Source of the DNA: JAQVEM01 sp964616545
GTDB lineage: Bacteria > Actinomycetota > Humimicrobiia > Humimicrobiales > Humimicrobiaceae
Assembly: GCA_964616545.1 (NCBI GenBank)
Contig: CAZTUA010000012.1
Span: 21,582-85,581 of the forward strand
DNA: 64,000 nucleotides
Direction: 5' to 3'
Shown here: positions 34,826 through 43,979 of the stretch, one piece after another
Numbering within the stretch: position 1 is the stretch's first letter
Layout: each line of letters starts with the position of its first letter
Translations under genes and position numbers: made by a program
The notes under the pieces: model-generated
What the model was told of the DNA's origin: nothing
Seen by the model: only the letters and a program-made list of their open reading frames with translations
Database searches by the model: none

Positions 34826-36046
34826 TCATAACATATGATTTAATTTATTTTTTTTTGTGGACAGGTATCTTTTATTATTTTTATTGGGCGGGATTGTCAG
34901 AGGTATTCTTTTTGTTATTTTAAGTCCGTAACCTTCAAGACCCACTATTTTTCTCGGGTTATTGGTCATAAGGTGTATCGTAGAGAGGCCGAGGTCAGAG
35001 AGAATCTGGGCACCTGTGCCGTAATCCCTCAAATCAGCCTCAAACCCGAGATATAAATTTGCCTCAACTGTATCCAGCCCCTTTTCCTGAAGCTCATAAG
35101 CCTTCATTTTATTACATAGCCCTATTCCTCTTCCTTCCTGGGACATATAGAGTAAAACCCCTGAGCCCTTCTTATTTATTTTCTTAAATGCCCTGTCCAG
35201 CTGCTCGCCGCAGTCACATCTTGTTGAGCCAAATGTATCACCGGTAAGACACTGTGAATGGACCCTTACCAGCACATCCTTTTTCCCTTTTATTTCTCCT
35301 CTGACAAAAGCGATATGAAACTCGGATTGTATGGTTGACCGGTAAGTAATGGCTTTAAATTCACCCCATTTTGTGGGAAGGTTTATTTCGGCCACCTTCT
35401 CAATAAGCTTCTCTTTTCTTTTTCTGAATCTTATTAATTCTTCTATTGTTATTATCTTTAAGCTGAATTTTTTTGATATCTTTATCAGGTCAGGAAGGAG
35501 CGCAGCCTCGCCGTCTTCTCTTATAACTTCACATATAATCCCGGCGGGATATAGACCGGCTATTTTTGAAAGATCTACCGCGGCCTCTGTATGGCCGGCC
35601 CTGATAAGAATACCTCCGCTATGTGCACAGAGGGGGAATATATGCCCGGGTACGGATATGTCTCCGGGACCTGTTGAAGAACTAATAAAAGCTTTTATGG
35701 TTTTTACCCTGTCACTGGCAGATATTCCGCTGCCGGTTACCGATTTTGCATTTATAGAAACAGCCAGTGTTCCGGCATTGCTGGAAGAAGGTTCTTCATC
35801 ACGTCTAATTATGGGGATCTTTAATTGCTTTAATCTTTCCCTTTCGCAGGGGAGAAAGATTAATCCCCTGGCATGGGTTATAAAAAAATTAATTGAAGCC
35901 GGTATTACTTTTTCGGCTGCCTGAAAGAACACACCCTCATTATTGGGCGACCTATCATCAACAATAATTATTATTTCCCCCTTTTTTATATCATCTATTA
36001 CATTATCTACGGGGTGAAAATATTTATTTTTATTCTGTGAATCCAT
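34826..36046 (-). CDS. ribBA: RibBA: GTP cyclohydrolase II with an altered RibB domain
   Basis: 406-residue fusion. Residues about 1-200 resemble dihydroxybutanone-phosphate synthase, with PGHIFPL, GHTEAAVDL and IICEV kept. However, the signature that is usually DEDRENEGD reads DDRSPNNEGVF at about 30-40, replacing the Arg, metal-binding Glu and Asp (R37, E38, D42 in E. coli numbering). Residues about 205-400 are GTP cyclohydrolase II with the zinc motif C-x10-C-x-C (SQCLTGDTFGSTRCDC) and the catalytic QEGRGIGL; this half looks intact. It overlaps ribE by 17 bases. Confidence 0.93.
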   Translation of the reverse strand: MDSQNKNKYFHPVDNVIDDIKKGEIIIIVDDRSPNNEGVFFQAAEKVIPASINFFITHARGLIFLPCERERLKQLKIPIIRRDEEPSSSNAGTLAVSINAKSVTGSGISASDRVKTIKAFISSSTGPGDISVPGHIFPLCAHSGGILIRAGHTEAAVDLSKIAGLYPAGIICEVIREDGEAALLPDLIKISKKFSLKIITIEELIRFRKRKEKLIEKVAEINLPTKWGEFKAITYRSTIQSEFHIAFVRGEIKGKKDVLVRVHSQCLTGDTFGSTRCDCGEQLDRAFKKINKKGSGVLLYMSQEGRGIGLCNKMKAYELQEKGLDTVEANLYLGFEADLRDYGTGAQILSDLGLSTIHLMTNNPRKIVGLEGYGLKITKRIPLTIPPNKNNKRYLSTKKNKLNHML

Positions 36047-36698
36047 ATTCTTTTAATTTCTGCCTGAGTATTTTATCTTTAAATTGTTGTAAATTTATAT
36101 TTGAGGCCCTTCCGGATTTCAGAAAATTTACTGCATAACGGGCAAGCATGTCAGCTTCAATGTTTACAATATCGCCACTATGCTTTTCTGAAAGATTTGT
36201 ATTTTCAAAGGTATAGGGTATTATTACAACGATGAAATAATCTTTTTGGACCTCCGATATTGTAAGGCTTATGCCGTCAACGGCCACTGAACCGTTAGGA
36301 ACTATGAAATCCTGTATATCCGGAGGAAGCTCCATTTTTATTACATAAGATCTGCCGATTCTGGATACTTGTAAAATTTTTGCCGTACAGTCCACATGAC
36401 CATGTACAAAATGACCACCAAGCTTATCAGAAGCGGCCAGCGAACTCTCCAGATTAACTGTATTACCGGCTCCAGAGTGCCTCAGAGAGGTGTTGTTCAG
36501 AGTGTTAAAAGAAGCATCACAGGAAAAACTATGGCTGTATATATCCTTAACCGTAAGGCACACGCCACTTACAGCTATGGAGTCGCCTTTATGCAGATCT
36601 TTTAAAACTTTCTGGCAGCCGATCTCTAATTCCCTGTCATATGTTTTGTCCTTAATTTCAATTATTCTGCCTGTTTCCTTTATTATTCCAGTAAACAT
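36030..36698 (-). CDS. ribE: Riboflavin synthase alpha chain
   Basis: Dismutates two lumazines to riboflavin. 222 residues in two lumazine-binding barrels. The first opens with MFTGIIKETG, and the second begins near GGHFVHGHVDCTA, each with the conserved S/T-x-x-G and GxSL elements (AVSGVCLTV, AVDGISLTI). The order and overlap with ribBA show co-translation. It starts 14 bases after ribD. Confidence 0.96.
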   Translation of the reverse strand: MFTGIIKETGRIIEIKDKTYDRELEIGCQKVLKDLHKGDSIAVSGVCLTVKDIYSHSFSCDASFNTLNNTSLRHSGAGNTVNLESSLAASDKLGGHFVHGHVDCTAKILQVSRIGRSYVIKMELPPDIQDFIVPNGSVAVDGISLTISEVQKDYFIVVIIPYTFENTNLSEKHSGDIVNIEADMLARYAVNFLKSGRASNINLQQFKDKILRQKLKEYGFTE

Positions 36699-36712
36699 AT
36701 CTCATATACCTT

Positions 36713-37882
36713 TTATATATTTTTTTTGAAGGGGTAAGCAATAACAGCAATATCGCTTCCTATCCTTTTTACACTTTCAAATCTTAGATTTATACATTCC
36801 TTTATTTTGTTTACATTCATATCACCAAACATATCATAGCTGCCATCTCCTCCTATGATTTTAGGAGCAAGGAAAAAAATATACTTATCAATTAGATTTC
36901 TCTTTAAAAAGGAGCCGGTAAGAGCCGGTCCGCTCTCCAGAAGCACAGATGCTATCTGGTATTTATCATGGAGAATTTTAAGAACGCTGAGTATATCAAG
37001 ACCTCTTTCTGTCACAGGATCATCTTTTACCGGAATAGTATCAATATCATTGTTCTGAAGTCTTTTTATTTTACCTTTAAGCTCCGGTGCGCTTTTTTTG
37101 TTTATAAAAATTATCGTCTTTGCCAGACTGGAGGTTTTTACAATATTGGAATCCATGCTAATTCCAAGATTACTGTCAAGAATAACCCTGTAGTATTTTC
37201 TGCCGTGCGGCATATTTATTTCTTTTACGGGACCATCCAGATTTCTTCTGGGCAGAAGATACGGGTTATCATTCCGGATAGTATTTATCCCGGTCAGGAT
37301 GCAACCGTATTCACTGCGCATTTTCTGAACATGGATCCTTGATTTTTCTGATGTTATCCATTTTGAATCGGAAGTTTTTGTGGCTAATTTCCCATCAATA
37401 CTGGAAGCTATTTTACAGCAGACAAAGGGGATTCCGGTTTTTATTTGCTTGAAAAAAACTTCATTCTGGCGTTCTATCCTATCTTTTAGAAGACCAGTCT
37501 TTACGATAAGACCCGCTTTCTTTAAAACCCTGATTCCTTTTCCGTTTACAAGAGGATTCGGGTCAATACAGCCAATAATTATTTCTTTAAAATTATGCTT
37601 TAATATCTCTTCTGTGCAGGGAGGTGTTTTACCCTGAAAATTGCACGGCTCAAGTGTTACATACATTTTTGAATTATCAATGGGCTGTTTGCAATTATTT
37701 ATAGCCTCTATTTCAGCATGGGGAAGCCCGGCCATACGATGATGCCCGGATGATATAATTTTACCGTTTTTTACAATAACAGTACCAACCATGGGATTTG
37801 GATTGGTCTTCCCTCTTCCTTTTTCGGCAAGCCTTATGGCCTTCTTCATGTAATATATGTCTTCTCTGCTAAAATTATCCAT
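36713..37882 (-). CDS. ribD: Bifunctional riboflavin deaminase/reductase
   Basis: Carries out the second and third steps after GTP cyclohydrolase. Residues about 1-145 form a zinc deaminase with HAEIEA and PCNFQGKTPPC. Residues about 150-389 form a reductase with SSIDGKLAT, WITSEKSR and LLESGPALTGSFL. 389 residues, normal length. It is the first gene of the riboflavin operon, 30 bases downstream of a terminator controlled by an FMN riboswitch. Confidence 0.96.
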   Translation of the reverse strand: MDNFSREDIYYMKKAIRLAEKGRGKTNPNPMVGTVIVKNGKIISSGHHRMAGLPHAEIEAINNCKQPIDNSKMYVTLEPCNFQGKTPPCTEEILKHNFKEIIIGCIDPNPLVNGKGIRVLKKAGLIVKTGLLKDRIERQNEVFFKQIKTGIPFVCCKIASSIDGKLATKTSDSKWITSEKSRIHVQKMRSEYGCILTGINTIRNDNPYLLPRRNLDGPVKEINMPHGRKYYRVILDSNLGISMDSNIVKTSSLAKTIIFINKKSAPELKGKIKRLQNNDIDTIPVKDDPVTERGLDILSVLKILHDKYQIASVLLESGPALTGSFLKRNLIDKYIFFLAPKIIGGDGSYDMFGDMNVNKIKECINLRFESVKRIGSDIAVIAYPFKKNI

Positions 37883-37911
37883 TGTTAAAAATAATATCCT
37901 TTAAAACACCG

Positions 37912-37946
37912 GTTAAATAAAAAGCCATGGAGAAAATCCATGGCTT
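37912..37946 (-). terminator. Intrinsic terminator of the FMN riboswitch
   Basis: Toward ribD, arms AAGCCATGG and CCATGGCTT (37946-37938 and 37930-37922) flank a 7-base loop, followed by a run TTTATTT. It lies between the aptamer and ribD, so FMN binding probably favours termination. Confidence 0.85.
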
Positions 37947-37963
37947 AATATTAAAAGTCATAA

Positions 37964-38082
37964 ATTTCCTCCCATCCAGACTATAACTGTCGGTCTTAGA
38001 ATTACACTAAGTCAGCCTGCCTGATGCTGGCAGGGTTGCGGACTTTTACCGCCGGTAAGGAATTTCACCTGTCCCCGAAAAT
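37964..38082 (-). ncRNA. FMN riboswitch (RFN element)
   Basis: Read on the minus strand, it shows the conserved blocks GGGGACAGGTGAAATTCC, ACCGGCGGTAAA, AGTCCGC, GACCGACAGT and AGTCTGGATGGGAG, in the right order with variable stem loops between them. This is the classical RFN element upstream of rib operons. With the following terminator it should switch off ribD-ribE-ribBA-ribH when FMN is plentiful. The remaining 200 bases to rpe contain only AT-rich promoter-type DNA. Confidence 0.97.
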
Positions 38083-38280
38083 TTACTAATAAATTTTAAA
38101 TTTTCAAACAACTTAAAAAATTGTATATAGAATATACTAAAAATATAACAAAATGCAAGTTTTTTCCGGGTATAATGTAAAATTTACCAGGCACATATAA
38201 AATGTAAGTTTCTAAAAACATAAATTCACTTTAATTTTATGCTATAATCCATATTGAAATTAAAGAAGGGATAAAAGATT

Positions 38281-38988
38281 ATGGGAAATAAAGATAATTC
38301 AATAAAAATTTCTACCTCTATTTTAAACAGCAACCTTGCAAACATAGCCAGCGAAATTAAAAAAATAGAGAATACAGGAGCAGAAATGCTTCACATAGAT
38401 GTCATGGATGGGAGCTTTGTACCAAACCTGACTATCGGCCCGCCTGTTATAAAGTGCATAAGAAAAGAAACCAGGCTTTTTATGGATGTGCACCTTATGA
38501 TTAAAGAACCCGACAGACTGCTTGACAGCTTCATTGAAAGCGGAGCCGACCTTCTGAATGTACAGGCAGAAGAATGCCCCCATCTTGACCGCACGCTTAA
38601 TTACATAAAACAGGCTGGGAAAAAAGCGGCAGTAGCTTTAAACCCGTCAACCCCCCTGTGCTATATAGAAAATGTACTGCACCTTGCAGACATGGTACTG
38701 ATTATGACAGTCAATCCGGGGTTCGGGGGCCAGAAATTTATACCCGGTATGGTTTATAAGATAGAAAAACTAAAAAAAATGATTGAAGATTACAAAAAAT
38801 ATTCTCCAAATCCGGAAAAGAATATTGATATAGAAGTTGACGGCGGAATCAATATTGATACAGCACCGGTTGTTGCGCGAGCAGGGGCCAGCGTTCTTGT
38901 TATAGGAAAAGCATTATTTGATTCAAAAAACCCGTCTGAGTATATAAGCAGGGTAAGAGAAAAAGTATCAGATACCATAAGGGCATAA
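38281..38988 (+). CDS. rpe: Ribulose-phosphate 3-epimerase
   Basis: Interconverts ribulose-5-phosphate and xylulose-5-phosphate. 235-residue TIM barrel with the family motifs HIDVMDGSFVPNLTIGPP, MDVHLMI, VNPGFGGQKFIP and the phosphate-binding DGGIN...GASVLVIGKALF. The catalytic Asp pair and metal His residues are present. AAGGGA precedes the ATG. It stands alone, diverging from the riboflavin operon. Confidence 0.95.
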   Translation: MGNKDNSIKISTSILNSNLANIASEIKKIENTGAEMLHIDVMDGSFVPNLTIGPPVIKCIRKETRLFMDVHLMIKEPDRLLDSFIESGADLLNVQAEECPHLDRTLNYIKQAGKKAAVALNPSTPLCYIENVLHLADMVLIMTVNPGFGGQKFIPGMVYKIEKLKKMIEDYKKYSPNPEKNIDIEVDGGINIDTAPVVARAGASVLVIGKALFDSKNPSEYISRVREKVSDTIRA

Positions 38989-39073
38989 TCCTAAATTTTT
39001 TTTATCAGGTAAAAATATCTAAGAATATAATCAAAAATAAAGTTTTATAAAAATTTGAGTGGAGGCGATATCA

Positions 39074-39223
39074 ATGAAAAGGTTTCTGGTATTTATGCTG
39101 GCAACTGGTATAGCTTTTTCATTTTTACTGCTCAACTTTTTGCTTTTACAGTAGATGGCGGGGATACAGTTAAGTGTAACAGCAGATATTAAAGATGATT
39201 TAATTATTGCAGAGGGTAAATAA
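39074..39223 (+). pseudogene. Decayed gene for a small secreted protein
   Basis: A strong site GGAGGCGATATCA precedes an ATG whose product is a 26-residue signal-peptide-like sequence (MKRFLVFMLATGIAFSFLLL) ending in TAG at 39152. Coding-like text continues in other frames: AFTVDGGDTV, then SVTADIKDDLIIAEGK ending at 39221-39223. This suggests a small exported protein broken by frameshifts. A real 26-residue hydrophobic peptide is the alternative. Nothing further is seen between 39224 and the terminator. Confidence 0.4.
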
Positions 39224-39343
39224 TCAGGTGCGCCAGCCCGGTAATCGGCAGAGGCCTCGTTATGGGAGGTATCATTCAGTTATAATGATAATGACCCGTA
39301 TATGGATTGCATAAATTTATAAAAAAACTATAAAAATGTGAAA

Positions 39344-39380
39344 AAAAATAGCCCAGTATTTTAAAAAAAGGGCTATTTTT
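39344..39380. terminator. Bidirectional intrinsic terminator
   Basis: Arms AAAAATAGCCC (39344-39354) and GGGCTATTTTT (39370-39380) pair perfectly around a 15-base loop, followed by more T on the plus strand and T on the minus strand. It serves both the plus-strand region after rpe and the convergent ferredoxin gene. Confidence 0.8.
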
Positions 39381-39404
39381 TTTATTTAATGTTTATGGCG
39401 AAAG

Positions 39405-39596
39405 TTAGTCTGCAGATATAGCTTCGGTCGGGCAGCTCTCTATAGCTTCTTCGATGCATTCTTCGTCATTCTCGTCATAGTCAGTTTTTATAACCTCTGC
39501 AATATCTTCATCTTCGTTTAATTTAAAGATGTCGGGACATGTTTCTTCACATAATCCGCATCCGGTACAGAGCTCTTTATCTATTTTTACTTCCAT
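39405..39596 (-). CDS. Single-cluster [4Fe-4S] ferredoxin
   Basis: About 63 acidic residues. One cluster motif CTGCGLCEETCP near the N-terminus and a distal CPTEAI provide four ligands, as in Thermotoga or Desulfovibrio-type small ferredoxins. The start at 39596 is preferred because GAAAGGAACTCA sits just before that ATG; a longer frame to 39620 adds eight basic residues. It is a likely soluble electron carrier. It stands alone. Confidence 0.92.
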   Translation of the reverse strand: MEVKIDKELCTGCGLCEETCPDIFKLNEDEDIAEVIKTDYDENDEECIEEAIESCPTEAISAD

Positions 39597-39823
39597 TGAG
39601 TTCCTTTCTATTTTTTTCATTGCAATATTGTTATGTAATATACAAAATTTTTATTACCATTTCAATAAAAAAGTTTTTATTAAAATTAAAGGAACAGTTA
39701 TCGTTTAAAACATTGAGTTTATTGACTACCGGATAGAGGATTGTTATTATTTTCTGGTTAAACAGGAGACTTATATTTAAATATATGTCAAAAACATAAT
39801 GAGCTGGAATAATCTTTTGACGC

Positions 39824-40447
39824 ATGGAAGATATATTAAAAATTTCACTGCCAGGAGAGTTTTATAATAGAGATACTTCAGAAGTAGCAGCGGGCCTGCT
39901 CGGAAAAGCTCTGGTTAAATATTCGGGCCGGGAAATAGTGGGAGGTTTAATCGTAGAAACAGAGGCTTATTACGGACAGGAAGACCCTGCCAGCCATGCT
40001 TACGGCGGGAAGACACCCAGAAGTGGAATAATGTTCGGAAAACCCGGGATAGCCTATGTCTATTTATGCTATGGAATGTACTATCTGTTGAATATTGTTA
40101 CAGAAAGTGAAGGAAACCCGGGAGCAGTTTTAATAAGAGCGCTGGAACCGGTATGGGGCATTGATATTATGAAACGGAGAAGAAAAAAAGCCTGCAGCCT
40201 TGCTGATGGACCGGGGAGGCTAACGATGGCGCTGGGTATAGATAAAAATGATAACGGGGCCGATATTGTAAATGGTGAAAAGGGATTATATGTGTTTGAG
40301 TCCAGCAAAGAGAAAAATTCTGGAAAAGAATATAATGCAATAGAATATAATAATCATGAAGTTATCAGGACTTCAAGGATTGGAATAAAGAAGGGCAGTG
40401 AAATGCCGCTTAGATTTCTGCTTCATAAAAAAAGAAATTATAATTGA
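39824..40447 (+). CDS. 3-methyladenine DNA glycosylase (AAG/Mpg family)
   Basis: Removes alkylated purines from DNA. 207 residues, bacterial Mpg length. Motifs: LLGKALV, the catalytic ETEAYYGQEDPASHAYGGKTPR, GIAYVYLCYGMYYLLN, PGAVLIRALEP and DGPGRLTMALGI. The Glu that activates water (VETEAY) is present. There is no clear operon partner. Confidence 0.94.
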   Translation: MEDILKISLPGEFYNRDTSEVAAGLLGKALVKYSGREIVGGLIVETEAYYGQEDPASHAYGGKTPRSGIMFGKPGIAYVYLCYGMYYLLNIVTESEGNPGAVLIRALEPVWGIDIMKRRRKKACSLADGPGRLTMALGIDKNDNGADIVNGEKGLYVFESSKEKNSGKEYNAIEYNNHEVIRTSRIGIKKGSEMPLRFLLHKKRNYN

Positions 40448-40593
40448 AGAAATAATTTTAAAAATTTAAAAAATCTGTTACTAACTAAAAAAAATGCTTT
40501 ATAATTGTTTGATAGCGGCTGATTTTTCTAAAAAGCTATAAATTTTAAATGACTATGCTAAAACAAAGAGCCTGTTTAAAGGGAGCGGAGATT

Positions 40594-41022
40594 ATGAATA
40601 CAATAAACTTTAAAAAAATAAATAGGATGCCTTATATTACCAGAAGGATGTATATTATTAAGAAAGTATGCGAATTAGAGAAAATTGACCTGGAATATTT
40701 ATTTGGCCTTTTTAATCTATATAATAAAAGAAATAGCGGAAGGTGGTTCTGGCAGAAGGCAACTTTCACAGGGGCGCTTAAAGAAAGCTATGATAGTTTT
40801 AATGCAGAGATAGACAAAATTGTAAAAGACTTAAAAAAGGAAGATGAAGAAAAGACAGAAGAACAGATAAAAGCCGCTTCTGCAGTACTGGACAGGCTCC
40901 TGGTTAATATGGAAACCAACTGCAATGTTGATAGAATAAAAGATCTAAATATGGTTAAAGAAAATCTGGGGGAAAATTTTAAGCAGTTGATCGATGACAG
41001 TTTATACAGGAAATTAAGATAA
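40594..41022 (+). CDS. Hypothetical helical protein
   Basis: 142 residues, not recognised. It is charged and predicted mostly helical, with a Trp-rich patch GRWFWQK near residue 50 and a Lys/Glu-rich middle. No signal peptide, membrane segment or metal motif is seen. The ATG at 40594 is chosen because GGGAGCGGAG lies directly before it; the frame could open 15 codons earlier. Mpg lies upstream, and the next gene converges on it. Confidence 0.55.
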   Translation: MNTINFKKINRMPYITRRMYIIKKVCELEKIDLEYLFGLFNLYNKRNSGRWFWQKATFTGALKESYDSFNAEIDKIVKDLKKEDEEKTEEQIKAASAVLDRLLVNMETNCNVDRIKDLNMVKENLGENFKQLIDDSLYRKLR

Positions 41023-41048
41023 TACTTAATAAATATAAATCAGGGCTT

Positions 41049-42455
41049 TTAATTATTAACTATAGAGTATTCAAATAAATACCCCTGCTCTTCTTCAAAT
41101 ACAATATCTCCATAATAGGGAAGAATATCCACATTGCCGGACTCCAGTGCTATCTCATATTTTCCAGAATTAATTTCTATCTCACCGGCAGAATTTTTTT
41201 CCAGCTCTTCTGTTCTGTATTCAGAACCTTTTAAATATATGGTTAAATCAAATTCTGTATTATTCTCTATTACAAGCATGCTCCTTTCAGGCCCCCGGAA
41301 ACTGCGTGAAGGAGCGGGTTGTTCAAATAAATTATAATCGGAAGAAGAAATTAATTTTAGCTTCGAGTCAATCAAAAGAGGGTTTATTTCCCCTTCCATC
41401 CCGGGGTTCTTTTCGGTAATTATCTCACAGACAAATACAGATTTTTTGTATTCACCGCTATTATATTTTTCCCTGGCAATTCTTTTAAGGACATCAGTGG
41501 AAATATTTGAAAATATTAACAATTTATGATGGTCATTAACGCTGCCATAATCATAATTAAGAGCATCTATATCCAGAACTTTTAAGAACTCTTCCACACC
41601 CTCAATGTAATTGCAGGCCTGTATTAATTCTTTGGATTTGTTGATATATGTATGCGAAAGAAGAAAACTGGCATCAAGAAAATATTTACTTTCATTGTAA
41701 TCACTAACAATTATTTCAAGACATTCTATAGACCTGTCCCAGTTTTCGACTTTATTGAAACTCAACGCCGCTTTATAAAGATACTCGGGGATTTTATGTA
41801 TGGAAATAAAAGCCTCATTGGTATCTGGAAAATTATTCTTAATATCTTCAAGCACATTAACGGCCTTAAAATAATTATCGGCAGAATAATCGTATGCATC
41901 ATTTGTATAGTATTCTTCAGCTAATTTTACATGGCACTCTTCGAGGGCTTTTTTTATTTCAAGGTCATCATCGCTAAGTAGCCCCATTTCTATTGCCTCA
42001 TTAAAACTGCTGATGGCTTCTTTATAATCTCTGTTATAAAAATAGGCAAAAGAAATATTTTCAAGAGCGGGACCTGCATAGCGGCTGTTAGGGTAATTAT
42101 CAAGGAGATCTCTGTAATGATTTATGGACTGTTCGTAATTTTTATTATCAAAACTTTCTTCCGCATAGCGGCTTAATGCAGAAGGACCGAAAAAATTGAA
42201 CAGTATCAGCCCTGTAACAGAAAGCAAAAAAAATAAGATAAAGAAAAAGCTTCCTTTTGTCCTCCTCGCGAAGTTAACGATTATGAATATAAGACTTATT
42301 ACTGTTGCCGGTATGCAGATAAAAGGTAAAAAATCCCAGAACTTTCCCCTGTCCGCATAAGAAAGATATACGACTCCTGCGGAAGCAAGCATAAAGAGAA
42401 TTATAAAAAAAATTGAACCTGCATCAATTCTGGATTTTTTTCTATATATATACAT
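41049..42455 (-). CDS. TPR-repeat membrane protein
   Basis: 468 residues. Three N-terminal hydrophobic segments (about 13-35, 42-60, 70-92) anchor it. Tetratricopeptide-like repeats from about 95 to 370 include EESFDNKNYEQSINHYRDLLDNYPNSRYAGPAL and similar units. A small beta-rich tail (about 395-468) follows. It is likely a scaffold for protein contacts at the membrane; no enzyme motif is seen. Confidence 0.75.
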   Translation of the reverse strand: MYIYRKKSRIDAGSIFFIILFMLASAGVVYLSYADRGKFWDFLPFICIPATVISLIFIIVNFARRTKGSFFFILFFLLSVTGLILFNFFGPSALSRYAEESFDNKNYEQSINHYRDLLDNYPNSRYAGPALENISFAYFYNRDYKEAISSFNEAIEMGLLSDDDLEIKKALEECHVKLAEEYYTNDAYDYSADNYFKAVNVLEDIKNNFPDTNEAFISIHKIPEYLYKAALSFNKVENWDRSIECLEIIVSDYNESKYFLDASFLLSHTYINKSKELIQACNYIEGVEEFLKVLDIDALNYDYGSVNDHHKLLIFSNISTDVLKRIAREKYNSGEYKKSVFVCEIITEKNPGMEGEINPLLIDSKLKLISSSDYNLFEQPAPSRSFRGPERSMLVIENNTEFDLTIYLKGSEYRTEELEKNSAGEIEINSGKYEIALESGNVDILPYYGDIVFEEEQGYLFEYSIVNN

Positions 42456-42631
42456 AAAATTAAATTTATGATGTTAGTTCTAAAAAATATTAACATAAAA
42501 ATAATATATTGAAAGTGAAAACTCAATATATTTGTTTAATATTAATAAATTATCGGTAAGAAGTACATAGAGCACGATTATATGTACGGACTTAATCCGG
42601 GCAAATATGCTTGTTTAAAAAGATCTGGTGG

Positions 42632-43186
42632 TCAGGCCTTTTCAAGCTGCATTAAAAGGGTATCCCAGTATTTTCCGTTATAAAAATGATTTTTACTTTC
42701 AAACCCCGTCAATTTAAATCCGCATTTCCTATATGCTTTTATTGCCCGGCGGTTATACCTGTAAACATTTAAATGAATGCTTTTAAGATTTAGTTTATGA
42801 AATGCAAATTCTGCAATGGTTTTTACCACATCGGAACCATAACCTTTGTTCCAGTAGTTCTTATCGCCAATTACAATACCCATTTCGCATTTCTTTTTTT
42901 CCCAGTCAATTTTATGCAGTGCGCAGTTGCCAATGTATTGTCTGGAACCTTTATCTTCAATAGCAAATACGACATCATTGCTGGAGTTCTGGACAAATTC
43001 AAACCACTTTAGCTCCTGTTCTTCAGTATAGTCGCGGAAGTTATGACTGAGATACATATTAACAGAAGGGTCTTTTAACCACATCAGAGACTTTTTAAGG
43101 TCTTTTTCTGCCAGTGCTCTCAGGTTAGTCTTTGCGCCGTAAATTTTTGATATGTATAAATTATTTAAAAACTTTTTACCTGACAA
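42632..43186 (-). CDS. GNAT acetyltransferase (RimJ/RimL-like)
   Basis: 184 residues. It shows the acetyl-CoA fold of the RimJ/L branch: LRALAEKDL near the start, YIGNCALHKIDWEKKKCEMGIVIG, the CoA loop NYWNKGYGSD, and LNVYRYNRRAIKAYRKCGFKLTG. The substrate is unknown and may be a protein N-terminus or an aminated sugar. The start seems to be a TTG without a strong ribosome site. It lies 30 bases after the slipin gene in the same direction. Confidence 0.88.
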   Translation of the reverse strand: MSGKKFLNNLYISKIYGAKTNLRALAEKDLKKSLMWLKDPSVNMYLSHNFRDYTEEQELKWFEFVQNSSNDVVFAIEDKGSRQYIGNCALHKIDWEKKKCEMGIVIGDKNYWNKGYGSDVVKTIAEFAFHKLNLKSIHLNVYRYNRRAIKAYRKCGFKLTGFESKNHFYNGKYWDTLLMQLEKA

Positions 43187-43216
43187 TATTGCATTCCGCT
43201 CTTTATTTTTTTATTT

Positions 43217-43978
43217 CTATTTGCCAAGCCTGTCCATGAAAGTCTCAATAAGATCAACCGGAACAGGGAATACGATGGTGGAATTCTGCTCGGCTGCTAT
43301 TTCCTTTAAAGTCTGGAGAAATCTTAGTTGCACAGATACGGGATATTTACTCAATATCTTTGCTGCTTCAGATAGTCTTTCAGAAGCCTGGAATTCTCCC
43401 TCGGCATTGATTATTTTTGCTCTTCTTTCTCTTTCGGCTTCGGCCTGTCTTGCGAATGCTCTCTGTATTGACTGCGGCAGCTCAACATCTTTAATTTCAA
43501 CAGTAGAAACTTTTACTCCCCAGGGGTCCGTTTGTTCATCTATTATTTTTTGCAGTTCCTGATTAATTTTATCCCTTCTGGCAAGAAGGTCATCCAGTTC
43601 GGCCTGTCCGAGTATGCTTCTTAGTGTGGTCTGTGCTATCTGTGATGTAGCAACCATATATCTTTCTATCTTAACCACGCTTTTAGCAGGGTCCATGACC
43701 CTGAAATATACCACGGCATTTACTTTTACCGGGACATTATCTTTTGTTATTATATCCTGCGGCGGTACATCCATGGTAATGGTTCTGAGGTCTACTCTGA
43801 CCATTTTATCCACAAAAGGAATTATTATTATTATGCCAGGCCCCTTGACCCCTCTTAATCTTCCAAATCTGAATATTACTCCTCTTTCATATTCCTTTAA
43901 AATCTTAATAGCCGAGATCAGCAGTATCAGCACAATTAATATGCCGAATATTACCGGTATTAATGAACCTACTGTCAT
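43217..43978 (-). CDS. Slipin (SPFH/band 7 protein)
   Basis: 253 residues with one N-terminal membrane segment (about 5-25), then the band 7 domain with EYERGVIFRFGRLRGVKGPG, VDLRTITMDVPPQDIITKDNVPVKVNAVVYFRV and a coiled-coil C-terminal part rich in RQAEAERERRAKIINAEGE. It forms a membrane scaffold with the NfeD protease encoded immediately upstream (1 base between stop and start), the usual STOPP pair. Confidence 0.95.
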   Translation of the reverse strand: MTVGSLIPVIFGILIVLILLISAIKILKEYERGVIFRFGRLRGVKGPGIIIIIPFVDKMVRVDLRTITMDVPPQDIITKDNVPVKVNAVVYFRVMDPAKSVVKIERYMVATSQIAQTTLRSILGQAELDDLLARRDKINQELQKIIDEQTDPWGVKVSTVEIKDVELPQSIQRAFARQAEAERERRAKIINAEGEFQASERLSEAAKILSKYPVSVQLRFLQTLKEIAAEQNSTIVFPVPVDLIETFMDRLGK

Positions 43979-43979
43979 G

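Noticed and set aside
35349..35924. Plus-strand open frame (191 codons) opposite ribBA
   Set aside because: RibBA motifs are unmistakable on the minus strand; this frame has no family features or ribosome site.
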